NCBI GenBank assembly: GCA_950097015.1
Contig: CATNEN010000039.1
Location: 11,510,001 to 11,574,000, forward strand
DNA from: Macrostomum hystrix
Lineage: Eukaryota; Platyhelminthes; Macrostomidae
DNA length: 64,000 nt
Reading direction: 5' to 3'
The notes under the pieces are model-generated. The model saw nothing but the letters and a program-made list of their open reading frames with translations. It had not been told where the DNA came from and did not search any database. The position numbers and the translations under genes are program-made. Shown here piece after piece: positions 39,877 through 53,200 of the stretch (positions are counted from its first letter, which is position 1; every line of letters begins with the position of its first letter).

Positions 39877-40386
39877 ATGAGCCGCATCAGGCAGAACTTT
39901 CACGAAGAGAGCGAGGCCGCGCTCAACAAGCAGGTGAACCTGGAGCTGTTCGCGTCCTACACCTACCAGGCCATGAGCTTCCACTTCGCTCGGGACGACG
40001 TCGCCCTGCCCGGCATCTCCGGCCACTTCGCCAACGAGTCCAAGGAGGAGCGGGAGCACGCCGAGAAGCTGATGAAGCTCATCAACCAGCGCGGCGGAAC
40101 CATCGTGCTGGAGAGCATCAGCAAGCCCGGCAAGCAGGCCTGGGGCTCCATGCTGGAGGCCATGGAGGACGCGCTGCAGCTCGAGCGGGATGTCAACCAG
40201 AGCCTGCTGGACCTGCACAAGATCGCCTCGAAGCACGAAGACGCCCAGCTGACCGACTTCCTCGAGGGCGAGTTCCTCAAGGAGCAGGTGGAGGCGATCG
40301 CCAAGATCTCCGCCCACATCACTCAGTTGAAGAGGACGGGCAGCGGACTCGGCGAGTTTGTCTACGACCACGAGGCCTTCTCCTGA
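39877..40386 (+). CDS. Ferritin, heavy-chain type
   Basis: 169 residues in one exon. The four-helix ferritin fold is evident, with the complete H-type ferroxidase centre: Glu23, Tyr30, Glu58, His61, Glu103 and Gln137, aligned with human H-ferritin Glu27, Tyr34, Glu62, His65, Glu107 and Gln141. It therefore oxidises Fe(II) and stores iron in a 24-subunit shell. No signal peptide, so cytosolic rather than the secreted insect type. Codons are strongly GC-ended, unlike most neighbours, which fits high expression. The gene runs toward the kinesin gene. AATAAA at 40508. Confidence 0.96.
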   Translation: MSRIRQNFHEESEAALNKQVNLELFASYTYQAMSFHFARDDVALPGISGHFANESKEEREHAEKLMKLINQRGGTIVLESISKPGKQAWGSMLEAMEDALQLERDVNQSLLDLHKIASKHEDAQLTDFLEGEFLKEQVEAIAKISAHITQLKRTGSGLGEFVYDHEAFS

Positions 40387-40507
40387 ATGAGGCTCCGACC
40401 TGTTTTCGGTTGCTATTAGTGCAAGACTCAGTCACTTTCCTAAGTCCCACTTTACCTAACAATAGAGCACTTCTCGCAAATGTGTAACTATGTGCGTCCT
40501 TAAAACA

Positions 40508-40513
40508 AATAAA
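40508..40513 (+). promoter_or_regulatory. Ferritin polyadenylation signal
   Basis: AATAAA, 122 nt after the ferritin stop codon. Confidence 0.6.
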
Positions 40514-41201
40514 TATTTATCAGTTTCTATTTAAAAAATCACGTTCTCACTTTTTTTTCTAATTTTAGGCTCAGGCTATCACTTGGTAAAATGATGCGAT
40601 TTTAAGGTCCAATTAACTCGATTGATTTCGGATTTGCTTTGTAAAGCAGTAGGCAGCAACAGAGCTAGAGATAGGATTATAATTTTACTATATAATTTAT
40701 GAAAAACACAGATTTAAGTTAGGTAAAATGAATCAGATTTCATTCGGTATATTAATGATTTATTTAGAAAAAATCTAAGGAGTTTTTGTGGACAAGGAAT
40801 ATTGGACGGAATGCCGCTCGGAGAAAAGACCCAACTGACAACAGGCCAGCTAAGACCAGTGGGTCAAGGTTGCGGGAATGCTTCATCAATCACTGATTGC
40901 GGTACGTGTCTAAAAGTAAAAGCTACGTACTAAAGGCACGGAATGTACATTGGGGGGTAGAGATGGAGACAGCGAGTAAATGTACATTGAGTGTACATCA
41001 GGGGCATAGATAGGCGAAGATGGTAAAAGGGCAAGTAAATATATTTATACATTGTCATTGGGGTTAAACAACAGTTTTATCAATGCACATCACATGCAGA
41101 ATGCGAGAAGGAAAAACATTAATAAAAATGACGGCAGATAGTAGAAACTAAGGAATTATTATGAAAAGAGTTGTTAAAATTGAAGAAGAAGATTGTTAGC
41201 G
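40514..41201. other. Spacer between convergent genes
   Basis: Convergent intergenic region between ferritin and the kinesin gene. A minus-strand AATAAA (TTTATT at 40759-40764) may end the kinesin transcript. No coding frame. Confidence 0.45.
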
Positions 41202-44200
41202 CTAGTCTTCGTCCAAAGAATCGTGCACAATGGATGCAGCGGCAGCGGCGGCGGCTGCTCCAGTGGAAGGTCTGTTGTTGTCAGCCGACTGTCTGTGGCT
41301 TCCCCTGGCTGATAATTGCTCCGCTGACAGTTCTCGAACATCTTTGCGAGACACTCGAACGCTGGTTGGACGAGACCCGGCGCTAGGCGGTGCCTGCGGT
41401 GTCTGAGGAACTGCCGGCTGCTGCTGAAGCGACTGCCGGTGACTACTGCTGGCAGCTACTTCGTCTAGATCAGCTGGAGCGGCGTTCAACAGCCGGCCGG
41501 AGCTGACCCAGTCGCGAATTTTGCGCTTCAACTCGCGACTGGTCTTCTTGTAGACAGCGAGCTCGCGCTCCGCCTGGGGTAGGCGGGCAGCTTCGGCCTC
41601 GGCCGCTGAGAGGCGGTCAACAAGCAGCTGGATCTAGAATTAGTGAGGCCATGATCAGCTATTAACTGACCTAGATAAGCCACACTAATGCACGCGCGAC
41701 AGCCTTACTACACCCAGTACCTCTTGGAGTAGAAGAACAACAAACTAGGTTTCTTAGAAAAATTTTAAGAGGCTTGTTTTTGCCGAAAAATACTCTACAC
41801 AGATTTTCTATGCAGAAACAGTGAAAAACTCCACTCCGATCCGTGCAGCATAATTTTCGGTTTTCGGAAAAAACAAGCCTCAAATTTTTTCTAAGAAACG
41901 TAGTTTCTCGTCCTTCTACTCTTTGTGGTCATTGACTCGTCATCGTAATTATCTTTGTGTACACAACCTTAGACCAATCGTTCAACTGTAAACAGAGCCC
42001 TTAGTCAACCACGACGATGAACACAACACACGATCCTTTGTCGAAACAAAATCCCAGACAAACCTGCGCCTCGTACTCCGTCTGTAGTCGGGTGATTCGT
42101 CTCTCAGTTTCGCCAGCGGCGCGTTGCAGGCTCCGCTCCAATCGCTCCTTGTCCCGCCCGAGTTCCTCCAGACGGAGTCGAGCCTCGGCCCGTCGAGACT
42201 CCTCCTCGGCTAGGGCGGCTCGCAGCTGAACCAGACGACGAAAATTGGCCGCCACAAGGCGTTTGGCTTCGCTGGCACTCAGAGCGCCGAGACGACTGAA
42301 CAGGGCGTCCTGACTGGTGGACAGGCTGAGCTGCGATTGGCGCAGGCCGCCCTCCCTGACAATTGTACATTTTTGTCGTTTTCTATTATGAAACGTGGAA
42401 ATAGACTCTATAATACTCGTAGATCCTAGCATATCTTTACTCAATTTTTTGCTCGGATTTACAAGTAAAAACTGGCCCGGACTGAAACAAGAGGCATTCT
42501 CTATAATGTCACCTGGACGAAAAGCCTCGGAAGACTAGGGGAGAATTGAGGTTGGGCCTTTGCAAGTTCAATTATTATTTTTATTAATTATTAATACAAC
42601 GCGCACGCCATCTATGGGTGCTGATTTTATTATTATTTATATTTTCAGATAATATTTTACTCGACAAAAAAAGAACATAAAAAACGAAGTTTTGTAAGAC
42701 TTAACTATTGAGCTTGGAAGTGAAAAGCAAATGTGTTAAAAATAAGAGCATCAAAACCCAAGGGACGCCATGAATAAAAAATAATGTATATCGTTAAATT
42801 TTAATAGCTTCAGGGCAGCTGTTCCCTGATTTTAGATTTTTTACTTTGCTAAAGCTTCAGTGGTTTCCCTATCGTCTTGTGCCATTATCTAGTTAGATTT
42901 CTCTTCTGCTGTTAAGGATGCGAAACTGGGAGTTTTCCAAGAAATGTTCTTTTCAAAATTCGAACGTGCTCGATGTGTCTCAATGTTTACGCATACAATA
43001 AAGCATTGGTTAAGTTGCTTCATTCCTAGATTGGGGCGTTATATGCTTTGCTGCTCGAAGGTCACTCGTAATGTCCAGGGAAACACTGGACTGGACAACC
43101 TCGCTTACCTAAATCTGCGTGTCTCAAAACTGTTTTTTAAGAGAACTTCACAACTAAATTTATATTGCAGAGTTAAATACTAAGCCGTCTGCTCACGATG
43201 CCAGTATAATTTATTATGTAAGTGGCGCCAACGCTCGATCTACGATTTCAATTACCAGTTGCAAGTACTGTACGGAGTTTCTTATCTGCTCAAATGAGTT
43301 GTTTGAAACTAATGAAATCGATTCGCATCCATCAGCATTCTTCGATAGTATTGACCGAGGCGGACTTGCGAGACCAACGAAATTTGTCTTCGAACTCACA
43401 ACTGACTGCTGGAAAATCTTCCAAGAGATCTTGATCGACTCTGATTTTCGACATATGTTTCTGCAGTCAACTTACCAACGATTTCTATTCTGAAACTGCT
43501 GCACCTTTAACGAAAGGTACAAGCACCTGCTCTTTGGGTTGAACACATGCAACTCTGGCCATGACCTACAGAAACACATCGTCTGCAGACTTTCCAATTG
43601 CCTAGCGAAGAACTTTGCAAAAGAGATGTCGAAATCAATCAAATTCTGGGCCCACAGGCGCAAGATAGCAAATTAATCTTGTTTGGTGAAGCATTGATGC
43701 ATTGTGATTGTACTCTATTGATTGTCACATACTATTCTAGTATGTTACTTGTATGCTATATATATGTTTTACTTGGTTGTCACAAATAAACCAGTAAATT
43801 TCAGCTTGTAACTTAATCACAAAGTTATAATATTCTTAAAAAAACCTAATGACTGTTGGATTTTTTTGCTTTTCTTTAAGTGTGCTTGAACTTGTAAACC
43901 CTGAAAGGCTTTTTCCAGGTTCTAATACTCGTATAAAGGAGTCCATGCAAGAGGAACGTTTTTCCTAGTTACTCTTGAATGCCGCGCTGAATAAAAAAAC
44001 GATTGGCACGACGCAGTGATCCCGCAAGAAGTACTAGACGCAGAAATTGAGACTGCTACAAATATTCACCACCTGCGAAAACTGCGCACGAAAAAGAAGA
44101 AGTCACTGGAGCCGCTACTGAAAGCTGCTAAGTCGCGTGAGTTATGGTCTATGGTCTATGGTCTATGGAGTATTTGTGGTGACGTAGTGGTCAATGTATA

Positions 44201-47200
44201 AATAATCAGCGGCCTCAGTGCGTGACAACGATTGTTTTGCGAGCGCCGGTAGCCGCTGAATCAAAAGACCGCTGATTATTTTCATTGGCTAGAATTTTTA
44301 CGATTATAGAAGACAAGAATCCACACTGCTAGTATAGCTTTTGCCATTCAATCTCAGTGTTTTGTCATTCATACTCAGCCCCCATAGAATTAATCCAGCC
44401 AGCTGGCGCGGTTTGGCCCATAGACTATCGCTCTGTGCCCCACACCCCCAGAAAATGGGGTGTGGGGGCAGAACCCCCACATTACAACCGTAGACAAAAT
44501 TTCATTAATAAATTTCTCGAGTCTAGTGAGGCGATATTTACACAAACGACGCGATCGGAGTCTCTACAAGTCTGCTCTATGTGTTCAAACCGCTATGAAG
44601 CGTGATGTCAATGTTGACATAAATCCTGGAGCCACTGAATCGGCTGCTTTGGGGCCTAGTACCTCAGCAACTGCTTGTCAGCTGCGTGTAGCTACTGAGT
44701 CTGAGCAACTCAGAGTTGTATCGTGTCATGAGAAGCGCATGCGAATACACGTTGATGGAGGCGCCAATATAATCGACTTCTTCGAATAAGTGAATTGAAC
44801 TGACGATGTTCTTCGACGTGACTGCTTGCTTTTCTACATGTTTGTATTGGATTGCCCACTGCTCGTTCAACTACATGTGTTAAACTTATGCCATGCGTCT
44901 TTGCAAAAATAAAACGTTAAATATTGTCTGAAAAGCCTGCAGACAATGCATTGTCTTGCATAGAAAACTATAGACAATGATCGTTAAAATGCTACTGGGC
45001 AATCTTGACTTTAATTTAGGATCTGTCATAACTACGAGTATAATTTTGCATTAACTGCACATGATAACATCAGTAAAAAACAAAGAATAACTAAAGGAAA
45101 ATACCGAACTTAATATTTTCTGTGCAAAACAGAAACTTTGACTTTTAATTCTTAGTTTTATAAAACCGAAGCTAAAAAACAAAATGCGACTAAAGCTACG
45201 TGTCTATAGCTACTAACAGTAAGTGGGAAGGCATTTTTGCGCAGTTTAAATGTTGTTCCTTTGCAGCCCGATTGGGACGTCAATAAGACTCAAATACTTT
45301 ATATCTAAAACGTCCTCGACGAGTACATCCACAGACTTCATACCCGGCGCTGACAAAATTTCAAACCTACACAATATCTAAAGATTTTTATAATGATGAA
45401 TTCTCAGCTTTTTTGTTAGATTGACAGACGCTTGCAGTGGGAATACTGTGGAATTGTTATGACAACCAACCAAAAAAACTAGCAATTTTTTTGTTTGCGC
45501 TAAACTCTATAGCCTGCTGAGTAGCGCTACCCTCGTGCAAAAATGAACTCGTTGCTGAATTTTTAGACAGGTGCTTAATTAGCATTTCAAAAGTCACTCA
45601 GATGGAAGCCTCTAAGAAAAAAAAATTGACGACAAAATTTTTTTCACATCGCATCCGCCAATTAAGCAAGCTTTTGGTTCGCAATCCTCATTATAATTTA
45701 GTAGATAGTCTTAAAAGACAATAGTTGGAAAGACGTCTTGCATTTGTAGAACAATACGCTCTACAGTAGGCGATGTTAATACTCAAACCATCTAACAGTA
45801 TAAGAAGCAACATGGATTGTTGAAATTTGTGGAATGCAAGCGACGGAAGCGAGAATTTTACCGGTCTTGAATTTTCACTCAAGAGTTTGCTAAAGATCTG
45901 CTAAAGGTCCAAAAGAAGTGTGAAACAAAGAGCTGAATTCGTGATTCGCTTCAAAATGAAAACTGGTACGCGATTCGTAGCAATATTTTAAAAGCGCTTT
46001 TAACTCAGAAATTAGCATTCTCGATCGAATCCAACAAAATATTTCAGTTGTTGCACTTCTAGCAGCACTGCAGCTGCTGACCTGGCTGACTGTCTGCCTG
46101 TGCAGGTCCGGAGACACCTGGACTCAGATGCAGGTGCAATGCCTGACTAATGCCACCCCAATCCACAGCTGCAGCGCATTTACTGAGCAGCACTGCTCAA
46201 TGCTGGCTACTGACTTGTTTCCGACTGGCATTCTGATTGCCCAGTTCAGACCAGCGTCTCGCCAGTGCGCTCTCTACCGCCACCAGTCCGTGTGTCGCCA
46301 GATGGTCTCCGGTGTAACCAGCGACTGTCAAATGTTTATCCGGTTCCCCATCAGCTATCCGAGCCAGCTCAGCTCAAAGCTCGCAAACGTGTGGCTCGGA
46401 GACGACATGACCGGATTTGAGAATGTGCTGTGCCAGGCTGACGAAGAGACGAATTGCTTGTATCCGATCGGTGTCCAGTGGACAGAGGAAGGCGCCACGT
46501 TCGATGGCAACAGCGCGCATTTGACGCTGAACAAGAGCGCCATCGGATTTTACGCTGGCGTCACTGTGCTGCTGCGGATGAAGCGAACGCCTCAGGCGCA
46601 ACCGTTTGTTGAGTTTCTGGACTGCAACAACTTTGCCAGCGCAACACTCTATCACACCACCTGGGAATACAACTCAGCTTCAAAATTCTATGCTTTTTTC
46701 AAAGCTAGAACCACCGATGCTGCAAAAGCGTATACCACGGCCGCACTGCTGCCAGGGAGCCCAGCTGAATGGATCAATGTTGGCTTCACAATGAATTTCA
46801 CTTCGAACTCATGGGGTGTGTTTCTTAACTCCTCTTTCCTGCCTTCGACAGTTGTGTCTGTACAAACGCCGACTAACTTCAACCTGCTGTCGCTGTACTG
46901 CTTCAGATTCGGAAAGCGGCACAATGATAATCGGATGTTCAGGGGCACAGTGAGAGCCATAGCCATTAGTAGCGGCTTCATGACCGAGAATGAGATTCGG
47001 GACTTCTTTGCATTAATTCAGTGAACTTCTTGGACCTAGCATTCCGTGAGACCAACTCTGAGACTGCAGCTAAAGATTCTTTCTTTTTTCTTTTGCTTTA
47101 AAAAAACATTTTGCACATTTGAAATTCCAATAGTGGGGGTTTTATTTGTTTCTTTAAGTCGCGTGTTTAGACCTGAAGGTTTTTCTAAACGGCTTTAATT

Positions 47201-50200
47201 ATTAATGAATATTTTCATAGTTTTTCACCATTTTATAAAAAAATATATCTTTGCTACTGACAGTAGATGAAAAGCCCGCACTGTCGTAATGTTATTTGGT
47301 TACGATTTTAAGGCAAAAAACTTTTGACTGAAGTCTGGTAGAATTTTTAGTTAACGTAGCTTCTACTCAACAAGCCAAAATTGCAACGTAGAATTAAATA
47401 ATTTGAGCGATTTCTTAAACACAGTTCAGTAGTACATGATTTGGAGTCGACTAAAGTGGAGTAAGTAAGTTGGACAGGTAAAGTTGTATGAAATTAGGCC
47501 GGGCTGATAAATTCAGAAGTAGTAGTGTTCGTGTAGAGACAAATTAGAAAAAATAAGTAGACAATGTGTATTAAGGTAGGTGAAATAGACGAGGTGGAGT
47601 AGGGTAGGTAATTGAGGCCAGGTGGAGTAGGGTAGGTGGATGAGGCCAGGTGGAGTAGGGTAGATGGATGAGGCCGGGTGGAGTTGTGTAGGTGGATGAG
47701 GCCGGTGGAGTAGGGTAGGTGGATGAGGCCAGGTGGAGTAGGGTAGGTGGATGAGGCCGGGTGGAGTAGTGTAGGTGGATCTGGCCGGGTGGGGTAGTGT
47801 AGGTGGATGAGGCCATGTGGAGTAGGGTAGGTGGATGAGGCCGGGTGGAGTAGGGTAGGTGGATGAGGCCATGTGGAGTAGGGTAGGTGGATGAGGCCAT
47901 GTGGAGTAGGGTAGGTGGATGAGGCCGGGTGGAGTAGCAGGTGGAGTAGGGTAGGAGGATGAGGCCGGGTGGAGTAGGGTAGGTGGATGAGGCCATGTGG
48001 ATGAGGCCGGGTGGAGTAGCAGGTGGAGTAGGGTAGGTGGATGAGGACGGGTGGAGTAGGGTAGGTGGATGAGGCCAGGTGGAGTAGGGTAGGTGGATGA
48101 GGCCAGGTGTAGTAAGGTAGGTTGAGTAGAACAGGAGTATAGTGGGGTATGCAGGGAGCGGGGTGGCTGAAAGTAGTAGATAGTGGATGCAGACACAAGA
48201 AGCATACCTGGCACTGATAGCCTCATTTCGCAGGCCGATAGCCTCATCCAGAGCTGCCAGTGCTTCGTCCAGTTCCTGCAGTCTGTCGGAGCCGGAGCCA
48301 CCGGCGCGCATTTGACTCATCTCGCATTCGGCCCGCTCAGCTAGGAGAGCTTCGCGTTTCGATAGAATGGCCTCGCGACTGCGCAGTTCCTCTTCTAGCT
48401 GGTGCAGCTCTTGGCGCTGCTTCACCGCCTTCTCTACCTGCGGATTAATTATTGGGTGGGCGAAACAGGTAACTAGAGATTTGGAGACACTCTACGACTA
48501 GATCTAGCGACACTCAACGAGATTTAGTGAAACTAGGAGATCTAGCGACAATCTAGTAGATCTAGCGACAATCTAGTAGATCTAGCGACAATCTAGGAGT
48601 AAATCTAGCGACAATCTAGGAGTAGACCTAGCGACAATCTAGGAGTAGATCTAGCGACACTCAATGAGATTTAGTGACACTAGGAGATCTAGCGACAATC
48701 CAGGAGTAGATCTAGCGAAAATCTAGGAGGAGATCTAGCGACAATCTAGGAGTAGATCTAGCGACAATCTAGGAGTAGATCTAGCGACAATCTAGGAGGA
48801 GATCTAGCGACAATCTAGGAGGAGATCTAGCGACAATCTAGGAGGAGATCTAGCGACAATCTAGGAGGAGATCTAGCGACAATCTAGGAGTAGATCTAGC
48901 GACAATCTAGGATTAGATCTAGCGACAATCTAGGAGTAGATCTAGCGACAATCAAGGAGATCTAGCGACAATCTAGGAGGAGATCTAGCGACAATCAAGG
49001 AGATCTAGCGACAATCTAGGAGGAGATCTAGCGACAATCTAGGAGATCTAGCGACAATCTAGGAGGAGATCTAGCGACACTCTAGGCTAGATCTAGCGAC
49101 ACTCTACGCTAGATCTAGCGACACTAGGACTAGATATTGAAGATCTAGCGACAATTTAGGAGGAGATCTAGCGACACTCTAAGGATATAAACAACTATGA
49201 AACCTAGCAACAGTCTAGGAAGTCTCCAACATAAATGAGAATTTCTCTCAGCTATTAAAAATCAATTGGTCCAACAAACCTCGGCATCCAGCCAAGCTGT
49301 TCTCTCGTCGGCTGGCTCTTCAACAGCAGCCTTCCTAGACGTACCAGCGGAACCGCCGAGCGTTCCTTGGCCGCCTCGGGTCCGTTGAGCCGCGTCAGCT
49401 TCCAGTCGCTTCTTGGCGTCAGTTTCAGCAGCCAGCTGACCGCGCGCCTCGGTCAGTTCAGCGCGCATTCTTTCCAAGGCGGCTTCGAGTTCAGCAACTC
49501 GGCGCTCTCGACCGCTGCCAGTGATGCCAGCCAGCCGCTGAGCCTCCTCTAATCTGGTTTGAATGTTTCGCATTCGTTGAGCACACTCGGCTAGGCGAGC
49601 CTGGTGCTCAGCTTTGAGTCTAGTCAGGCTGCCGACGGAGGCGTTCGAGCGTCTGGAGCTGGCTAGCTCGTCTAGGCGAGCCTGGGCTTCGCGTTGCTCG
49701 CGCTCGCAGGCCTGCTGCTCCAAAGCCAGCTGACGGGCCTGCTCCTCGTATCTGCGGGTGGGTGTTCGAATTCGATGTTCTATGTGTTCGAATTCGATGT
49801 TCTATGTGTTCGAATTTGATGTTCTATGTGTTCGAATTTGATGTGTTATGTGTTCGAATTCGATGTTCTTTGTGTTCGAACTCGATGTTCTTTGTGCAAA
49901 TTTTATGTTCTATGTGTTCGAATTTGATGCTTTGTGTTCGAATTTTTTTTCCTAGGTGTTCGAAAAATTATGTTCTAGGTGTTTGGATTTGTTATTCTTG
50001 GTTTTATGTGTGTTCTAGGTGTTAGATTTCCATTTCTTGTGTGTTTAAACGTTTTGTTCTTCAATGTGTTCGAATGTCCATCTGTTAAGGGTGTTTGAGC
50101 ATACTATTAAGGGTGTTTGAGCATACTGTTAAGGGTGTTTGAGCATGCTGTTAAGGGTGTTTGAGCATACTGTTAAGGGTGTTTGAGCATAATGTTAAGG

Positions 50201-53200
50201 GTGTTTGAGCATACTGTTATGGGTGTTTGAGCATACTGTTAAGGGTGTTTGAGCATACTGTTATGGGTGTTTGAGCATACTTTTAAGAATGTTTGAGCAT
50301 ACTGTTAGGGGTGTTTGAGCATACTGTTATTAAATTCTGATTTAGAAAGTTTTTTTCAAGACAAGGTATTACGTAATACTAACTATAACTCACTTGTGAT
50401 TAACCTGAGCAGTCTGCTTGCTGGATTTGACCAAATCCCTGATCAGCTGTTCCTTCATGTTGATGTTCAGCTGCAGATCGCGCACCTTCTGATTGGCCTC
50501 GGCCAGTTTCATCTGGCTGGCTTTCAGCTGCCGTTTCGCCTCTTCGCTGACCGCGCCAACTGATGCAGCCGCCGCAGCAGCAGCCGATACAGCAGTTGAA
50601 GATGCTGCTGCTGCAGCAGAGGATTTGCCACCATCTTTCTGTCCCAATCGAAAGGTGCCTTTGCGAATGAAAGGCTGCTGCTGCTGCTGGGAGCTGTCGT
50701 CATCAACGAATCGGTGACAGAGCACAGAGTCACTATCGTCCAACTGGGCGAAGAGCAGCTCGCTGCGTGCTCTGCAACAGCGCAGTACCCGGTCCAGATC
50801 GAACAGCCCGGGCGAGGTGCGAACCGCGCGATCGCCTGCGAATCGAATCGTTAAGCTTGATCAGCTGGTCAACTAAGCTGACAATGTCACCAAGCCATAT
50901 TCAGCTTAAAAACTTCCAATTTACAGAAATGCGATAATTATGTTTTGAATACTTTTTCGTCAAAGGCTCGTTAAATTCCTAGTTTCTTTAATCCCCAATG
51001 AATCCCTAGTTTCTTTAATCCCCAATGAATCCCTAGTTTCTTTAATCCCCAATGAATCCCTAGTTTCTTTAATCCCCAATGAATCCCTAGTTTCTTTAAT
51101 CCCCAATGAATCCCTAGTTTCTTTAATCCCCAATGAATCCCTAGTTTCTTTAATCCCCAATGAATCCCTAGTTTCTTTAATCCCCAATGAATCCCTAGTT
51201 TCTTTAATCCCCAATGAATCCCTAGTTTCTTTAATCCCCAATGAATCCCTAGTTTCTTTAATCCCCAATGAATCCCTAGTTTCTTTAATCCCCAATGAAT
51301 CCCTAGTTTCTTTAATCCCTAATGAATCCCTAGTTTCTTTAATCCCCAATGAATCCCTAGTTTCTTTAATCCCCAATGAATCCCTAGTTTCTTTAATCCC
51401 CAATGAATCCCTAGTTTCTTTAATCCCCAATGAATCCCTAGTTTCTTTAATCCCCAATGAATCCCTAGTTTCTTTAATCCCCAATGAATCCCTAGTTTCT
51501 TTAATCCCCAATGAATTCCTAGTTTCTTTAATCCCTAATGAATTCCTAGTTTCTTTAATCCCCAATGAATCCCTAGTTTCTTTAATCCCCAATGAATTCC
51601 TAGTTTCTTTAATCCCCAATGAATCCCTAGTTTCTTTAATCCCCAATGAATTCCTAGTTTCTTTAATCCCTAATGAATTCCTAGTTTCTTTAATCCCAAA
51701 TAAATCCCTAGTTTCTTTAATCCCAAATGAATCCCTAGTTTCTTTAATCCCCAATGAATCCCTAGTTTCTTTAATCCCCAATGAATTCCTAGTTTCTTTA
51801 ATCCCCAATGAATTCCTAGTTTCTTTAATCCCTAATGAATCCCTAGTTTCTTTAATCCCCAATGAATCCCTAGTTTCTTTAATCCCCAATGAATCCCTAG
51901 TTTCTTTAATCCCCAATGAATCCCTAGTTTCTTTAATCCCCAATGAATCCCTAGTTTCTTTAATCCCCAATGAATCCCTAGTTTCTTTAATCCCCAATGA
52001 ATCCCTAGTTTCTTTAATCCCCAATGAATCCCTAGTTTCTTTAATCCCCAATGAATTCCTAGTTTCTTTAATCCCTAATGAATTCCTAGTTTCTTTAATC
52101 CCTAATGAATCCCTAGTTTCTTTAATCCCCAATGAATTCCTAGTTTCTTTAATCCCCAATGAATCCCTAGTTTCTTTAATCCCCAATGAATCCCTAGTTT
52201 CTTTAATCCCCAATGAATCCCTAGTTTCTTTAATCCCCAATGAATTCCTAGTTTCTTTAATCCCTAATGAATTCCTAGTTTCTTTAATCCCCAATGAATC
52301 CCTAGTTTCTTTAATCCCTAATGAATACCTAGTTTCTTTAATCCCCAATGAATCCCTAGTTTCTTTAATCCCCAATGAATCCCTAGTTTCTTTAATCCCC
52401 AATGAATCCCTAGTTTCTTTAATCCCCAATGAATCCCTAGTTTCTTTAATCCCCAATGAATCCCTAGTTTCTTTAATCCCCAATGAATTCCTAGTTTCTT
52501 TAATCCCCAATGAATTCCTAGTTTCTTTAATCCCCAATGAATTCCTAGTTTCTTTAATCCCCAATGAATTCCTAGTTTCTTTAATCCCCAATGAATCCCT
52601 AGTTTCTTTAATCCCCAATGAATCCCTAGTTTCTTTAATCCCTAATGAATTCCTAGTTTCTTTAATCCCAAATAAATCCCTAGTTTCTTTAATCCCAAAT
52701 GAATCCCTAGTTTTTTTAATCCCCAATGAATCCCTAGTTTCTTTAATCCCAAATGAATCCCTAGAGCATGGGAGATAGAGACAAAAATGTTGGGATTTGA
52801 AATGCCCCGTGGCATTTCTATTGATAATTCCCTCAATGGCAGATTCTTTGGTCCCAGCTCACCTGGCAGCATGAGCAGTGACTGTTGCAGAGGCTGCTCA
52901 ACGCGTCGCGGTGGCACAGACTGGGCCCTAGTCGCCACGTCATGAGGTCCGCCACCGTCTAGCAGCTGGTGCTCGCCGGAGCCGGCGTTAAAATCGTCGT
53001 CCAGCTGCTGCTGCTGCTTTTCAAGCAGCTTGCTTTCCAAATATGCCGCCTTAGCAACCGCTGCGGCAAGTTCGGCCTCTAGGGCGCGACACCGATCGCC
53101 AAGGGCCCAAGCTTCCCTGCTTTTCTCGGCGAAAATCTCCTCATCGTTGGCTAGGTCTTGCCTGAAATAGTACCGTGCCAGACTCAAAATGGGGATCTGA

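Larger units (their letters stand above)
43790..45955. other. KIF27 intron 8, transposon debris and spacer
   Basis: Mostly AT-rich. It contains two hairpins (44201-44280 and 44438-44467), a short frame with a lysine-rich coil (44016-44150) and a frame with a 2A-like motif near 44603. None is a convincing gene. Confidence 0.4.

Noticed and set aside
50960-52726. 588-codon minus-strand open frame of a nine-residue repeat
   Set aside because: It is the translation of a 27-bp minisatellite inside a KIF27 intron; the frame is open only because the unit is a multiple of three and lacks a stop.
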